From assembly GCA_001689495.1 (NCBI GenBank), contig LUJS01000040.1, positions 31,900-95,899 on the forward strand: 64,000 bases of DNA, written 5' to 3'. Origin of the DNA: Bacteroidales bacterium M8. GTDB lineage: Bacteria; Bacteroidota; Bacteroidia; Bacteroidales; Muribaculaceae. The position numbers were made by a program, and so were the translations under genes. Shown here piece after piece: positions 1 through 8,734 of this stretch; position 1 is the stretch's first letter; each line of letters opens with the position of its first letter. The notes beneath the pieces were generated by a model, which saw nothing but the letters and a program-made list of their open reading frames with translations, was not told the DNA's origin and searched no databases.

Positions 1-255
1 CTCACGCTGAGCTACAAGACGCATCAGGCCGTGGTGACATACTCTGACTTCTCGTCGACCGCCACCGGCACCGACCGCCCCGCCGACATCGACATCAACG
101 CCATGGTCAAGGGGCGCGGACTGGGGGCCGAGATTACCCTCAACTACAACCGCCTCGTCATCGACGACTCGGCCGACCTCAAGCCGTTTGTCATCCCGCA
201 GGGCTATCGCCGCGTGGCCGCGTCGTCGCTGCTCAAATCTCTCTCGGGCCTATGA
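1..255 (+). CDS. DUF4292-type lipoprotein, C-terminal fragment
   Basis: The open frame enters from the left edge (first codon CTC at 1) and ends at TGA 253-255, so only the last 84 residues are visible. The segment alternates short polar and hydrophobic stretches typical of beta strands, and ends in a Ser/Leu-rich tail. The best clue is position: in Bacteroidales a DUF4292 outer-membrane lipoprotein commonly lies directly before an EnvC/M23 gene, and here the stop overlaps the next ATG by four bases. The family call is inferred from that order and a general resemblance. The N terminus and lipobox lie outside the window. Confidence 0.5.
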   Translation, partial: LTLSYKTHQAVVTYSDFSSTATGTDRPADIDINAMVKGRGLGAEITLNYNRLVIDDSADLKPFVIPQGYRRVAASSLLKSLSGL

Positions 256-1643
256 CCGTCAGCCGAACCGTCCGCATACTCGCGACGGGCACACTGATTG
301 CCCTCTGCCTCGCGGCCGACGTGTCGGGGGCACCGCGCCGTGCCCGCAAGAGCCGCAAGCAGCCGCAGTCGGTCGAGAACGTGCGCCGCGAGCAGAACCG
401 CGCGCAGAAGGTCATCACCGAGACCTCGAAAAAGCTGGACCGCACCACCGAGGAGCTGAACCGCCGCATGGGCCAGCTCAACTCGCTCAACGCCGACATC
501 GAGACACAGACGGCCACCGTGAACCGCCTGCGCTCTAACGTCGACTCGATAGGCGGACAGATACGCCTCACCACAGACTCTATAGCCCTGCTCGAGCGCG
601 ACCTCGAGGGGCTGCGTCGGTCATACGCCCGCGCCATGGCCCGCCTGCAGCCGACGGCGGGGAGCCTCGACGCGGTCAACTTCCTGTTCTCGGCCTCGTC
701 ATTCTCTGAGGCTTGGAGCCGCCTGCGCTACCTGCGGCGGTTTGCCTCGTGGCGCGAGAGCAAGGCCGAAGAGATAAACCGCGCCGTAGACCGCATAGCC
801 TCGCGTCGGCAGCACCTCACGTCGCTGCGCCACACGCAGGACGTGGAGCGCCGTCGCGCCGAAGACCAGCAGAGGGTGCTCGAGGTGAAGCAAAACGAGT
901 CCAAGCAGCTGGTAGCGTCGCTGCGCAAGGAGGACTCGCGCCTGCGCGCCCAGCTCAAGGAACACCAGCGCAAGGCTGCGGCTCTGGACCGCGAGCTGGA
1001 CCGACTGATAGCTGAGGAGCAGCGCCGCATGGCCCGCGAGGAGGCCGAGCGCAAGAAAAAAGAACAGCAGGCCGCGGCCAACCGTGCCAAGGCCGGCAAG
1101 AAGGGGGGCAAGAGCGCCGGCAGCTCAAAGTCGGGGACCTCGGCTCCGGCCGAGTCGCCGTCTGCAGCCGAGGTGGCGTCGGCCAACGCCGCCACGCGCA
1201 AGGCCGCTCCTACATCGCCGTCGAGCCTGACCGGATCGTTTGTCAAGAACAAGGGTCGCATGCTCTTTCCTGTTGGAGGCTCGTACAAGATAGTGCGCCG
1301 TTTCGGCCGTCAGCCCCACCCCACCCTCAAGCACGTGTGGGTGGACAACTCGGGCATAGACATCGAGACCGCCACGGGCAGCTCGGCACGGGCCGTGTTC
1401 GCAGGCACGGTCTCGGCCATCTTCAGGCAGGACGGCTACAGCAGCATAGTGATGCTGCGCCACGGCAGCTATGTCACCGTCTATGCCGGACTGGCATCCG
1501 TGTCGGTGACCAAGGGACAGTCGGTCAAGGCCGGCCAGACCATCGGCACCATAGCCCGCGCACCGTCGCGCGATGTGGCCGAGCTGCACTTCGAGGTGCG
1601 CAACGAACGCACCAAACTCAATCCAACCGTCTGGGTGAAATAA
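252..1643 (+). CDS. EnvC-like murein hydrolase activator (degenerate LytM/M23)
   Basis: 463 residues: an N-terminal signal peptide ending around Ala-Asp-Val-Ser-Gly-Ala, a long charged coiled coil (about residues 35-280), an Ala/Ser/Lys-rich linker, and a C-terminal LytM fold. In active M23 peptidases the zinc ligands sit in HxGxD and HxH motifs. Here the first reads NSGIDIE and the last ELHFEVR, so at least two His ligands are replaced, while HGSYVTVYAGL (about residue 403) keeps the fold. This is the EnvC pattern: a periplasmic activator of amidases at division rather than an enzyme. It is translationally coupled to the preceding gene (ATGA overlap at 252-255). Confidence 0.85.
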   Translation: MTVSRTVRILATGTLIALCLAADVSGAPRRARKSRKQPQSVENVRREQNRAQKVITETSKKLDRTTEELNRRMGQLNSLNADIETQTATVNRLRSNVDSIGGQIRLTTDSIALLERDLEGLRRSYARAMARLQPTAGSLDAVNFLFSASSFSEAWSRLRYLRRFASWRESKAEEINRAVDRIASRRQHLTSLRHTQDVERRRAEDQQRVLEVKQNESKQLVASLRKEDSRLRAQLKEHQRKAAALDRELDRLIAEEQRRMAREEAERKKKEQQAAANRAKAGKKGGKSAGSSKSGTSAPAESPSAAEVASANAATRKAAPTSPSSLTGSFVKNKGRMLFPVGGSYKIVRRFGRQPHPTLKHVWVDNSGIDIETATGSSARAVFAGTVSAIFRQDGYSSIVMLRHGSYVTVYAGLASVSVTKGQSVKAGQTIGTIARAPSRDVAELHFEVRNERTKLNPTVWVK

Positions 1644-1680
1644 GAAGGCGGATACACAATTATTATTACAAGACTAAACA

Positions 1681-3408
1681 ATGAAGACTTTTGAAGAATT
1701 AGGTGTCAGCGAACCTCTGCGACGTGCAGTCGTGGAGCTCGGCTTCGAACACCCAATGCCCATACAGGAACGTGTCATTCCGCGTCTGCTCGGCGATGCC
1801 GACGACATCGTGGCACTGGCCCAGACCGGCACCGGCAAGACCGCCGCTTTCGGCCTGCCCGTACTGCAGCGCATAGACGCCGGGGCGCGTGTCACACAGG
1901 CCCTGATACTTTCACCCACCCGCGAACTCTGCCTTCAGATAGCCGGCGATCTGGCCGACTTCTCGAAATACATACCCGGCGTCAAGGTGATTCCCGTCTA
2001 TGGCGGGTCGAGCATCGAGAGCCAGATACGCGCCCTACGCGCGGGGGCACAGGTCATCGTGGCCACCCCCGGACGCCTCATCGACCTGATAAAGCGCGGC
2101 GTGGTGCATCTCAACAACGTGACCACCGTGGTGCTCGACGAGGCCGACGAGATGCTCAACATGGGCTTCCTCGACTCGATCGAGGAGATTCTGGCCCACG
2201 TGCCCGAACAGCGCAAGATGCTGCTCTTCTCGGCCACCATGCCCAAGGACATACTGCGCATAGCCAAGCGATACATGCGCGACTATGAGGAGATTGTCGT
2301 AGGCTCGCGCAACGAGGGGGCCGAGAACGTGCGCCACATATATTATATGGTCAAGGCTCAGGACAAGTATCCGGCCCTGAAGCGCGTGGTCGACAACTCG
2401 CCCGGCATATACGCCATCGTGTTCTGCCGCACACGCCGCGACACGCAGGAGATTGCCGACAACCTGATACGCGACGGATATAACGCCGAGGCCCTGCACG
2501 GCGACCTGTCTCAGCAGCAGAGAGACATAGTGATGAAGAAGTTTCGCGACGGCGTCGTGTCCATGCTCGTAGCCACCGACGTGGCCGCCCGCGGACTCGA
2601 CGTGAGCGACCTGACGCACGTCATCAATTACGGCCTGCCCGAAGACGTGGCCGTCTATACCCACCGCTCGGGCCGAACGGGGCGCGCCGGCAAGTCGGGC
2701 GTGTCGGTGGCCATAATCCACTCGCGCGAGCAGGGTCGCCTGCGCGAGATAGAGCGCATCATCGGCAAGACGTTCGAGCACCTCAGGGTGCCCACCCCCG
2801 AGCACATCATCGAGAAACAGCTCTATAACCTCGCCGACCGTCTGGAGCGCGTCAAGGTGAACGAGGAGGAGATAGCCCGCTATCTGCCCGGCATCTCGCG
2901 CAAGCTGGAATGGCTGTCTGAGGAGGACCTGCTCAAGCGCGTCATCTCGCTCGAGTTCAACCGCCTGCTCGACTACTACAAGGGGGTGCCCGACATAGAC
3001 TTCATCGACGTCAAGCCCCGCGGCGAGAAGAAGGAACGCCGCGCCAAGAACGGCATGGACACCTCGCGCCCGGCCAACGACGCCGACAAGGACCGCCGCA
3101 CCGCCGCCCGCGGCATGGAGCGCATATATATTAATGTGGGCAAGCGCGACGGATTCTTTGCCGGAAACCTCATCGACATGCTCAACAAGCTCGTACAGGG
3201 CAAGCGCGTAGACGTGGGCCGCATAGACCTGCTGCCGGCCTACTCGCTGTTCGACGTGCGCAAGTCTGACGCCCGCAAGGTGGTCGGAGCGCTGACCGGC
3301 GCCGACTTCTATGGCAAGCGCATACACTCCGAGATAGCCGTGGCCGACCGCGACTACTCGAAGATAGCGGACAAAAAGAAAAAGAAAGACAAAAAAGATA
3401 AGAAATGA
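1681..3408 (+). CDS. deaD: DEAD-box ATP-dependent RNA helicase (DeaD/CsdA type)
   Basis: 575 residues with the full helicase set: Q-motif region near the N terminus, AQTGTGKT (47-54), PTREL, TPGR, DEAD (153-156), SAT, ARGLD, and HRSGRTGR near residue 328. After the two RecA domains there is a charged linker and a C-terminal DbpA-like RNA-binding domain (GRIDLLPAYSLFDV), then a Lys-rich tail. Such proteins unwind structured RNA during ribosome assembly and cold adaptation. The length fits Bacteroidota DeaD. The stop overlaps the ATG of the next gene by four bases, so the two are coupled. Confidence 0.95.
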   Translation: MKTFEELGVSEPLRRAVVELGFEHPMPIQERVIPRLLGDADDIVALAQTGTGKTAAFGLPVLQRIDAGARVTQALILSPTRELCLQIAGDLADFSKYIPGVKVIPVYGGSSIESQIRALRAGAQVIVATPGRLIDLIKRGVVHLNNVTTVVLDEADEMLNMGFLDSIEEILAHVPEQRKMLLFSATMPKDILRIAKRYMRDYEEIVVGSRNEGAENVRHIYYMVKAQDKYPALKRVVDNSPGIYAIVFCRTRRDTQEIADNLIRDGYNAEALHGDLSQQQRDIVMKKFRDGVVSMLVATDVAARGLDVSDLTHVINYGLPEDVAVYTHRSGRTGRAGKSGVSVAIIHSREQGRLREIERIIGKTFEHLRVPTPEHIIEKQLYNLADRLERVKVNEEEIARYLPGISRKLEWLSEEDLLKRVISLEFNRLLDYYKGVPDIDFIDVKPRGEKKERRAKNGMDTSRPANDADKDRRTAARGMERIYINVGKRDGFFAGNLIDMLNKLVQGKRVDVGRIDLLPAYSLFDVRKSDARKVVGALTGADFYGKRIHSEIAVADRDYSKIADKKKKKDKKDKK

Positions 3409-4037
3409 AACTCCACACTCTCGCCTTGACGGCTCTGGGACTCCTGCTGGGAGTCGGCGGAGCCACGGCGCAGGGTCGACAGGCAGGCGACTTCTTTGCC
3501 TCGGCCCCCGCGTCGGTCTTCCCGTTGCTCGACCACAACGCACGCCTCGACATGCTGGACTATTTCAGCAACAACATGTCGACCCCCACCGCCAACAACC
3601 TCGACGGGTGGTCGGCCATCACCGCCATGAGCCCGACAGACCTGACGGTGCGCCTCACCGACTCGTCGTCGGCTCAGATAGCCCTGCTCACGGCCGGCAA
3701 CGACACCGTCGTGGCCCTCATATCGACCGTCGCCACCCCCGGCCTCGACTCGAGCATCAGCTTCTATGACACGTCGTGGAGGCCCTTGCAGGCCGGCCGC
3801 TATTTCAGCAAGCCGGGCTGGAAGGACTGGATAGCCCCCGGCGGCGACCTCGAGACGGTCACTGCCATGACCCCGTTCATGCTGTCGTCATACTTCTATG
3901 ACCCCGCCACCCGCACCCTCACCCTGACCAACAATCTCGGCAAGTTCATGGACCCCGACCTCTACGAGACCATATCCCCCTCCCTCCTCCCCACCCTCAC
4001 CTACACATGGTCAGGCAAAAAATTCTCAAGGAAATAG
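3405..4037 (+). CDS. DUF3256 family secreted protein
   Basis: 210 residues with a clear signal peptide (hydrophobic Leu/Ala core followed by ATAQG) and a body matching my recollection of DUF3256, a Bacteroidota-only family of unknown function: a short N-terminal motif with FASAP and PLLDHNARLDMLDY, then paired beta strands. It is probably periplasmic or on the outer membrane. It overlaps the helicase stop by four bases and is followed by an inverted repeat. No catalytic motif is visible. Confidence 0.8.
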   Translation: MKLHTLALTALGLLLGVGGATAQGRQAGDFFASAPASVFPLLDHNARLDMLDYFSNNMSTPTANNLDGWSAITAMSPTDLTVRLTDSSSAQIALLTAGNDTVVALISTVATPGLDSSISFYDTSWRPLQAGRYFSKPGWKDWIAPGGDLETVTAMTPFMLSSYFYDPATRTLTLTNNLGKFMDPDLYETISPSLLPTLTYTWSGKKFSRK

Positions 4038-4040
4038 TAT

Positions 4041-4120
4041 TCTAGTTGGACTAGTTGTTCTAGTTGAACTAGTTGAACTAGAATAACTAGAACAACTAGT
4101 CCAACTAGTCCAACTAGATC
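4041..4120. repeat. CTAGTT/AACTAG palindromic repeat cluster
   Basis: The stretch is built almost only from the units CTAGTT and AACTAG. A perfect 24-base inverted repeat pairs 4042-4065 with 4085-4108 around a 19-base loop that contains further CTAGTT/AACTAG copies. There is no T-run after the right arm, so it is not a standard terminator. A related copy lies at 33218-33274. It sits between two genes with no coding frame over it. Confidence 0.85.
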
Positions 4121-4175
4121 ATCTATCCCAACCATACCATCAACACACATCACCAACCTCAAATCCTCAACCATC

Positions 4176-4748
4176 ATGACTAACTCTCCCGGGCCTTTTT
4201 TGCGCAAGAAAGGCAATTATCGCGATCTATATGCCTATCAGAAAGCCGAAGCCATCTACGATATGACATATTTCTTCATCAACAAGTTCCTCAACAAGTC
4301 AGACAGAACCGTTGACCAGATGCTTCAGGCCGCCCGATCGGGCAAACAGAACATCGCCGAGGGGTCAGCGGCATCCATGACATCGTCAGAGACAGAGATA
4401 AAGCTCACCAATGTGGCAAAAGCCAGCCTTCAGGAACTGCTCATAGACTACGAGGACTATCTCCGCACCCGCGGACTCTGCATCTGGCCCGAGGATGATG
4501 CACGGCGCGTCCATACCGCCGAAGTCTGTCGTCGCAACAACGAATCGGCCTTCTACATGAACCGCATCGACGAGCGTTCTGACGAGGCCATCGCCAATAT
4601 CGTGATAACACTGATACACCAGACAGACCGTATGCTGGCACGGCTTCTGGACAACATGCAGCGGGATTTTCTGGCCAACGGAGGCATCAGGGAACAAATG
4701 ACCCGAGCCCGCCTCGGATACAGGGGCGACAAAAACAGACAACAGTGA
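4176..4748 (+). CDS. Four-helix-bundle (S23/IVP-like) protein with suffix domain
   Basis: 190 residues. The N-terminal part (YRDLYAYQKAEAIYDMTYFF, then SDRTVDQMLQAARSGKQNIAEG) has the signature of the 23S-rRNA-intervening-sequence / four-helix-bundle family, here with the extra C-terminal helical suffix found in many Bacteroidota members. These proteins oligomerise; their role outside rRNA insertions and retroelements is unknown. No variable repeat or reverse transcriptase is nearby. The ATG lies after the CTAGTT palindrome with no clear promoter, and the next gene begins 57 bases after the stop with its own promoter. Confidence 0.75.
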   Translation: MTNSPGPFLRKKGNYRDLYAYQKAEAIYDMTYFFINKFLNKSDRTVDQMLQAARSGKQNIAEGSAASMTSSETEIKLTNVAKASLQELLIDYEDYLRTRGLCIWPEDDARRVHTAEVCRRNNESAFYMNRIDERSDEAIANIVITLIHQTDRMLARLLDNMQRDFLANGGIREQMTRARLGYRGDKNRQQ

Positions 4749-4778
4749 CAGACTATCCCAACTTATCATTTTTTTTCG

Positions 4779-4786
4779 TAACTTTG
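4779..4786 (+). promoter_or_regulatory. Promoter -7 element (TAACTTTG)
   Basis: TAACTTTG fits the Bacteroidota TAnnTTTG -7 consensus and lies 19 bases before the ATG at 4806. No good TTTG is seen at -33; a T-tract fills the area. It probably drives the 4806-10670 gene run. Confidence 0.7.
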
Positions 4787-4805
4787 CAGCCTAAACCCCA
4801 AGCCG

Positions 4806-5627
4806 ATGGACGACAACACCTCCAAATGGACCGAGATTGAGCACTTGCCCGAGTGGGACGAGGAGTTCTATCACGTCTATACCGCCAAAAAGCATGGCAA
4901 GTGGCTCATGCTCAAAACACTCCGCCCCGAGCTGAAAGGCATCCCCGAATACGAGGAGATGATCAACAAGGAGTTTGAGGTGCGCTACAATCTGGCCCAT
5001 CCGCACATCATTATGATCAACGATCTCGAGGAGGTGCCGGGGCTGGGCCTGTGCATCATCACCGACGATGTCTATGGCGACTCGCTGGCCAAGCTGATAC
5101 GCGAGGGCAAGGTAACGGCCGACCACATATACAAGCTGCACCACCAGCTGCTCGATGCGCTCGACTACATTCAGGTCAACCATCTGGCCCACCACCCCAT
5201 CAACTCGCAGCGCGTCATATTCACCGAAAACATCGGCAACCTCAAGCTCATCGACGTTGGCTTCGACCAGAAGACCGCCCTGAGCCACGACGACACGGCC
5301 GACGACATATACAACTATGGCGTGCTGCTGCAGGAGGCCCTCGACGCCGTGCCCGATCCCGACCCGAGACTGCGCAAGGTCGCCGCCCGCTGCACGAGCC
5401 CCGACCCCTCTAAGCGCTATCGCTCGCTGAGCGCGCTGCGCCTCGACCTCGAGCCCCGTCGCACCAACATGATATACATCGCCATCATAGCCTTCCTGCT
5501 GGTAATGATAGCCATCCTGCTGTGGCTCAACTCGTCGCTGCGTCCCGAGACACGCATCGCCGACGAGCAGGCAGCCCGGTTCGAAACCCAAGTCATCATC
5601 ACAAACCCAAATCACTCGCAATTATAA
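4806..5627 (+). CDS. Degenerate protein-kinase-fold protein with C-terminal membrane anchor
   Basis: 273 residues. The order resembles a small Ser/Thr kinase: an ATP-lobe lysine in MLKTLRPE (about residue 38), an alpha-C-like EYEEMINKEFEV, hinge, then a catalytic-loop position reading HHPINSQRV where HRDxxxxN is expected, and LIDVGF where DFG is expected. The HRD aspartate is absent, so it is probably a pseudokinase or a weak enzyme. A single hydrophobic helix (about 223-243) near the C terminus anchors it with the kinase lobe in the cytoplasm. It is followed three bases later by the GNAT-like gene. Confidence 0.65.
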   Translation: MDDNTSKWTEIEHLPEWDEEFYHVYTAKKHGKWLMLKTLRPELKGIPEYEEMINKEFEVRYNLAHPHIIMINDLEEVPGLGLCIITDDVYGDSLAKLIREGKVTADHIYKLHHQLLDALDYIQVNHLAHHPINSQRVIFTENIGNLKLIDVGFDQKTALSHDDTADDIYNYGVLLQEALDAVPDPDPRLRKVAARCTSPDPSKRYRSLSALRLDLEPRRTNMIYIAIIAFLLVMIAILLWLNSSLRPETRIADEQAARFETQVIITNPNHSQL

Positions 5628-5630
5628 ACA

Positions 5631-6761
5631 GTGTCTGTCAAAGTCAAACCCGTCAAACCCGTCAAGAGTGAACTGACCGAATATGTCAAGTTCGGCATAG
5701 ACCTATACCGCGGCAATCCCTGCTACGTGCCGCCGCTCATTTTTGACGATGTCAATACCCTGCTCCCCTCAAAGAATCCGGCCTTCGACATCTGCGAGGC
5801 CCAGTCGTTCATGGCATGGCGCGACGGCAAGCCGGTGGGCCGAATCACGGCCATCGTCAACCGCCTCGTCAACGAGAAGAGCGGCAAGAAACAGGCCCGT
5901 TTCGGATTCGTTGACTTCGTAGACGACAAGGAGGTCGTCGACGCGCTGTTCAAGGCCGCCGAAGACTGGGCGCGCTCAAAGGGCATGACCGAGATAATCG
6001 GCCCGATGGGATTCTCGGACATGGACCACGAGGGCATGCTCATCGAGGGCTTTGACGAGATGGGCACGATGGCCACGATATACAACTATCCCTACTATCC
6101 GGCGCACATGGAGCGCATGGGATATGCCAAGGACACCGACTGGGTCGAGTTCCGCATCACCGTGCCCGACAAGGTGCCCGACAAGATGAGCCGCATAGCC
6201 GAGATAGTGCTCAAGAAATATAATCTCCGCATAGTCAAGTACACATCTCCGGCCAAGATCAAGGCCGAGTATGGCGAGGCCCTCTTCCAGCTGATCAACG
6301 AGGCATACGACAACCTCTACGGCTACTCGACGCTCACCGAGAGACAGATAGACTATTACATCGACATGTATCTCAGCCTGATACGTCTCGACTACGTGAG
6401 CCTTGTGGTCGACGCCGACGACAAGCTGATAGGCGTGGGCATAACACTGCCCTCGATGTCTGCCGCACTGCGCAAGAGCGGCGGCAAGCTGTTCCCCCTC
6501 GGGTGGTGGCACCTGTGGCGCGCACTGCGCGGCAAGAACGACGTGGTAGACCTGATGCTCATTGCCGTCAAGCCCGAATATCAGTCCAAGGGTGTCAACT
6601 CGCTCTTCTTCTACGACCTGCTCAACCTCTACATACGCGACGGCGTCAAGTATGCCGAGACCAACCTCGAGCTCGAGGAGAACCTCAACGTGCAGTCGCA
6701 GTGGGACTACTTCGAGAAACGTCTCCACCGCCGCCGCCGCGCCTTCCGCAAAAAACTCTGA
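5631..6761 (+). CDS. GNAT-fold N-acetyltransferase-like protein
   Basis: 376 residues starting at GTG 5631, three bases after the previous stop. The first half carries a FMAWRDGKPVGRITAIVN beta-hairpin and a GFVDFVDDKEVVDALFKAAEDWARSKG stretch typical of GNAT acyl-CoA-binding folds, followed by GPMGFSDMDHEGML, a conserved block of a large Bacteroidota family usually annotated as N-acetyltransferase or hypothetical. The second half (DDKLIGVGITLPSM, then IAVKPEYQSKGVNSLFF) repeats the acyl-CoA-binding logic, with Q/SKGV in the pyrophosphate-loop position. The substrate is unknown; neighbours suggest surface glycan or lipid chemistry. Confidence 0.65.
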   Translation: MSVKVKPVKPVKSELTEYVKFGIDLYRGNPCYVPPLIFDDVNTLLPSKNPAFDICEAQSFMAWRDGKPVGRITAIVNRLVNEKSGKKQARFGFVDFVDDKEVVDALFKAAEDWARSKGMTEIIGPMGFSDMDHEGMLIEGFDEMGTMATIYNYPYYPAHMERMGYAKDTDWVEFRITVPDKVPDKMSRIAEIVLKKYNLRIVKYTSPAKIKAEYGEALFQLINEAYDNLYGYSTLTERQIDYYIDMYLSLIRLDYVSLVVDADDKLIGVGITLPSMSAALRKSGGKLFPLGWWHLWRALRGKNDVVDLMLIAVKPEYQSKGVNSLFFYDLLNLYIRDGVKYAETNLELEENLNVQSQWDYFEKRLHRRRRAFRKKL

Positions 6762-6770
6762 CCCCTCCAC

Positions 6771-7928
6771 ATGACAGACCGCCCGCTCGACATACTCCTG
6801 CTGCGCGACGCAAGCAACTGCCACAGGGCTCTGGCCTCGGGCCTGATGGCTCTGGGACACAATGTCTCCGTGGCCTCGCAGGGCTCGGGCTGGATGAATA
6901 CCGAGCGCGACATCGACCTGTCGCGCCGTCTGCCGGGCAAGCTCGGCGGCCTGTGGCTGTGGACACGCCTGCAGGCGGGCCTCAAGAAAAGATTTACCGG
7001 CCACGACATCGTCAGTATTGCCGGACAGGGATTTCTGGACCTGCGTCCGCACAGGATCAGAGCCATTTTCGACTATCTCGTGCCACGCAACCGCGGCATA
7101 TTCCTGACCGCGCTTGGCACCGACTCGGTCTATGTCGACGAGTGCCTCGACCCGAACACCCGACTCGAATACAACGAATATCGCATCTTCGGCAAGCCGG
7201 CGCCATACGCCCTCGAGCACCCCGAACGTCTGGAGGCATGGCAGGGGCCGGAGCTGAAAGGATTCTGCGAGCACTTCTACCGTCACCTCGACGGAGCCGT
7301 GTCCGTACTGTGGGAGTATGACGTGGCACTGCGCCGCGCCCTCCCTCCGGACAAGATCGCCTACGGAGGCATCCCCATCGAGACATCCGCAATAACGCCT
7401 GTCGAACTGCCCGAACGCATCGACAAGGTGCGCCTGTTCCTCGGACGTCACCGCGGACGTCTGGTCGAGAAAGGCACCGACATATTCGAGGCCGCCGCCC
7501 GCGAGGTGGTTTCGCGCCATCCCGACAAGGCCGAGCTGGTGATTGTCGAAAACCGTCCCTACAAGGAATATCTCGAGATACTGCGCAGCGCGCATGTCGT
7601 GCTCGACCAGCTCTACAGCTATACCCCCGCCACAAACGCCCTGCTGGCGATGGCGATGGGGCTCAACACCGTGAGCGGAGGCGACGAGAAGTATTACAGT
7701 TTTATCGGCGAGGACAGGATGCGCCCCGTGATACATGTCGATCCCGATTATGAGTCGGTGGTGCGTCAGCTTGAAAAAACCATACTCGAACCCGAGAAGA
7801 TAAGGCCGCGCGGACTCGAAGGCCGCGAGTTCGTGATAAAGCACAACGACTGCGTGACCGTGGCGCGCAGATTCCTGAACCTCTGGCAGCAACGCCTTGC
7901 CGTAAAAGAAGGACACGGACAGGCATGA
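6771..7928 (+). CDS. Glycosyltransferase, GT4-like
   Basis: 385 residues. It begins with a Rossmann-like strand (LDILLLRDASNCHRALASGL) and ends with a nucleotide-sugar lobe including an LVIVENRPYKEYLEILRSAHVVLDQLYSYTPATNALLAMAMGLNTVSGG stretch of GT-B type, where the E/Q-rich donor loop would lie. No signal peptide, so cytoplasmic. It overlaps the next glycosyltransferase by four bases and precedes a flippase, so it likely builds a surface oligosaccharide. The sugar specificity cannot be read from the sequence. Confidence 0.7.
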   Translation: MTDRPLDILLLRDASNCHRALASGLMALGHNVSVASQGSGWMNTERDIDLSRRLPGKLGGLWLWTRLQAGLKKRFTGHDIVSIAGQGFLDLRPHRIRAIFDYLVPRNRGIFLTALGTDSVYVDECLDPNTRLEYNEYRIFGKPAPYALEHPERLEAWQGPELKGFCEHFYRHLDGAVSVLWEYDVALRRALPPDKIAYGGIPIETSAITPVELPERIDKVRLFLGRHRGRLVEKGTDIFEAAAREVVSRHPDKAELVIVENRPYKEYLEILRSAHVVLDQLYSYTPATNALLAMAMGLNTVSGGDEKYYSFIGEDRMRPVIHVDPDYESVVRQLEKTILEPEKIRPRGLEGREFVIKHNDCVTVARRFLNLWQQRLAVKEGHGQA

Positions 7929-8734
7929 CCCTCGATGTGCTCATAGCTACATTCATGCCCGAAGGCATCAGGCGCGTCGAGCGCATGGACCTGCCTCGGA
8001 TGGACGGCGTGCGGTACATAGTGTCGTGGCAGATGCATGACGACGCGCCTGTGCCTGAATATTTCAGCGACAGGGACGACATCGAGATACACCGCACCTC
8101 GCTCAAGGGGCTCGGCAACAACCGCAACAATGCCATAGAGCATTCGTCGGCAGACATAATGCTGATAGCCGACGACGACCTGAAATATACTCCCGGACAA
8201 CTGACCGCGGTGATAAGGAGCTTCGAGACTCGTCCCGACATGGAGATTGCCTCGTTCATGTATGAGGGTTGTGACGGCAAGACATATCCCGGACGCGAAT
8301 GTGACCTGTCGGAATATCCCAAGGGATTCTATGTGTCGGCCATCGAGCTGGCCATAAGGCGTGACAGCCGGGCGGGCCGATTGAGATTCTCGCCGGACTT
8401 CGGCCTCGGCTCTGACAAGTGGACTGTCGGCGAGGACTCCATCTTTCTGCTCACCGCGAGGCGCATGGGGATAGTGCCGCGATTCATCCCCGAGGTCATC
8501 TGCCGCCACGACGGCCCCACCACGGGACTGCGGGCAATGACCGACCCCAAGGCACTCCGTGGCACGGGGGCATGCATAGCCCTCGAGTATCCCGTCTCGT
8601 CGATATTGCGCATACCCCTCAAGGCTTGGCGCGGATACAGGGCCGGCAAGATGCGGTTGCTCCCCGCGCTGTGGCATATGTATGCGGGGGGCTTCGAGGC
8701 TACATTCCTATACACCCCGGCATGGAAAAAGTAG
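7925..8734 (+). CDS. Glycosyltransferase, GT2-like (GT-A fold)
   Basis: 269 residues with the GT-A order: LDVLIATFMPEG at the N terminus, GNNRNNAIEHSSADIMLIADDDLKYTPG carrying the DxD-type metal motif (ADDD), then GLGSDKWTVGEDSIFLLTARR, where ED is the usual catalytic-base position. The Arg/Asn-rich block before the DDD is normal for GT2. ATGA overlap with the preceding gene and a 13-base overlap with the flippase indicate one operon. Confidence 0.8.
   Translation: MTLDVLIATFMPEGIRRVERMDLPRMDGVRYIVSWQMHDDAPVPEYFSDRDDIEIHRTSLKGLGNNRNNAIEHSSADIMLIADDDLKYTPGQLTAVIRSFETRPDMEIASFMYEGCDGKTYPGRECDLSEYPKGFYVSAIELAIRRDSRAGRLRFSPDFGLGSDKWTVGEDSIFLLTARRMGIVPRFIPEVICRHDGPTTGLRAMTDPKALRGTGACIALEYPVSSILRIPLKAWRGYRAGKMRLLPALWHMYAGGFEATFLYTPAWKK

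Noticed and set aside
4041..4120. Repeated CTAGTT units considered as a CRISPR array
   Set aside because: Units are only six to ten bases, form one inverted repeat, have no unique spacers and no cas genes nearby.
4176..4748. Four-helix-bundle gene considered as the accessory gene of a diversity-generating retroelement
   Set aside because: No reverse transcriptase, template repeat or variable gene is present around it.
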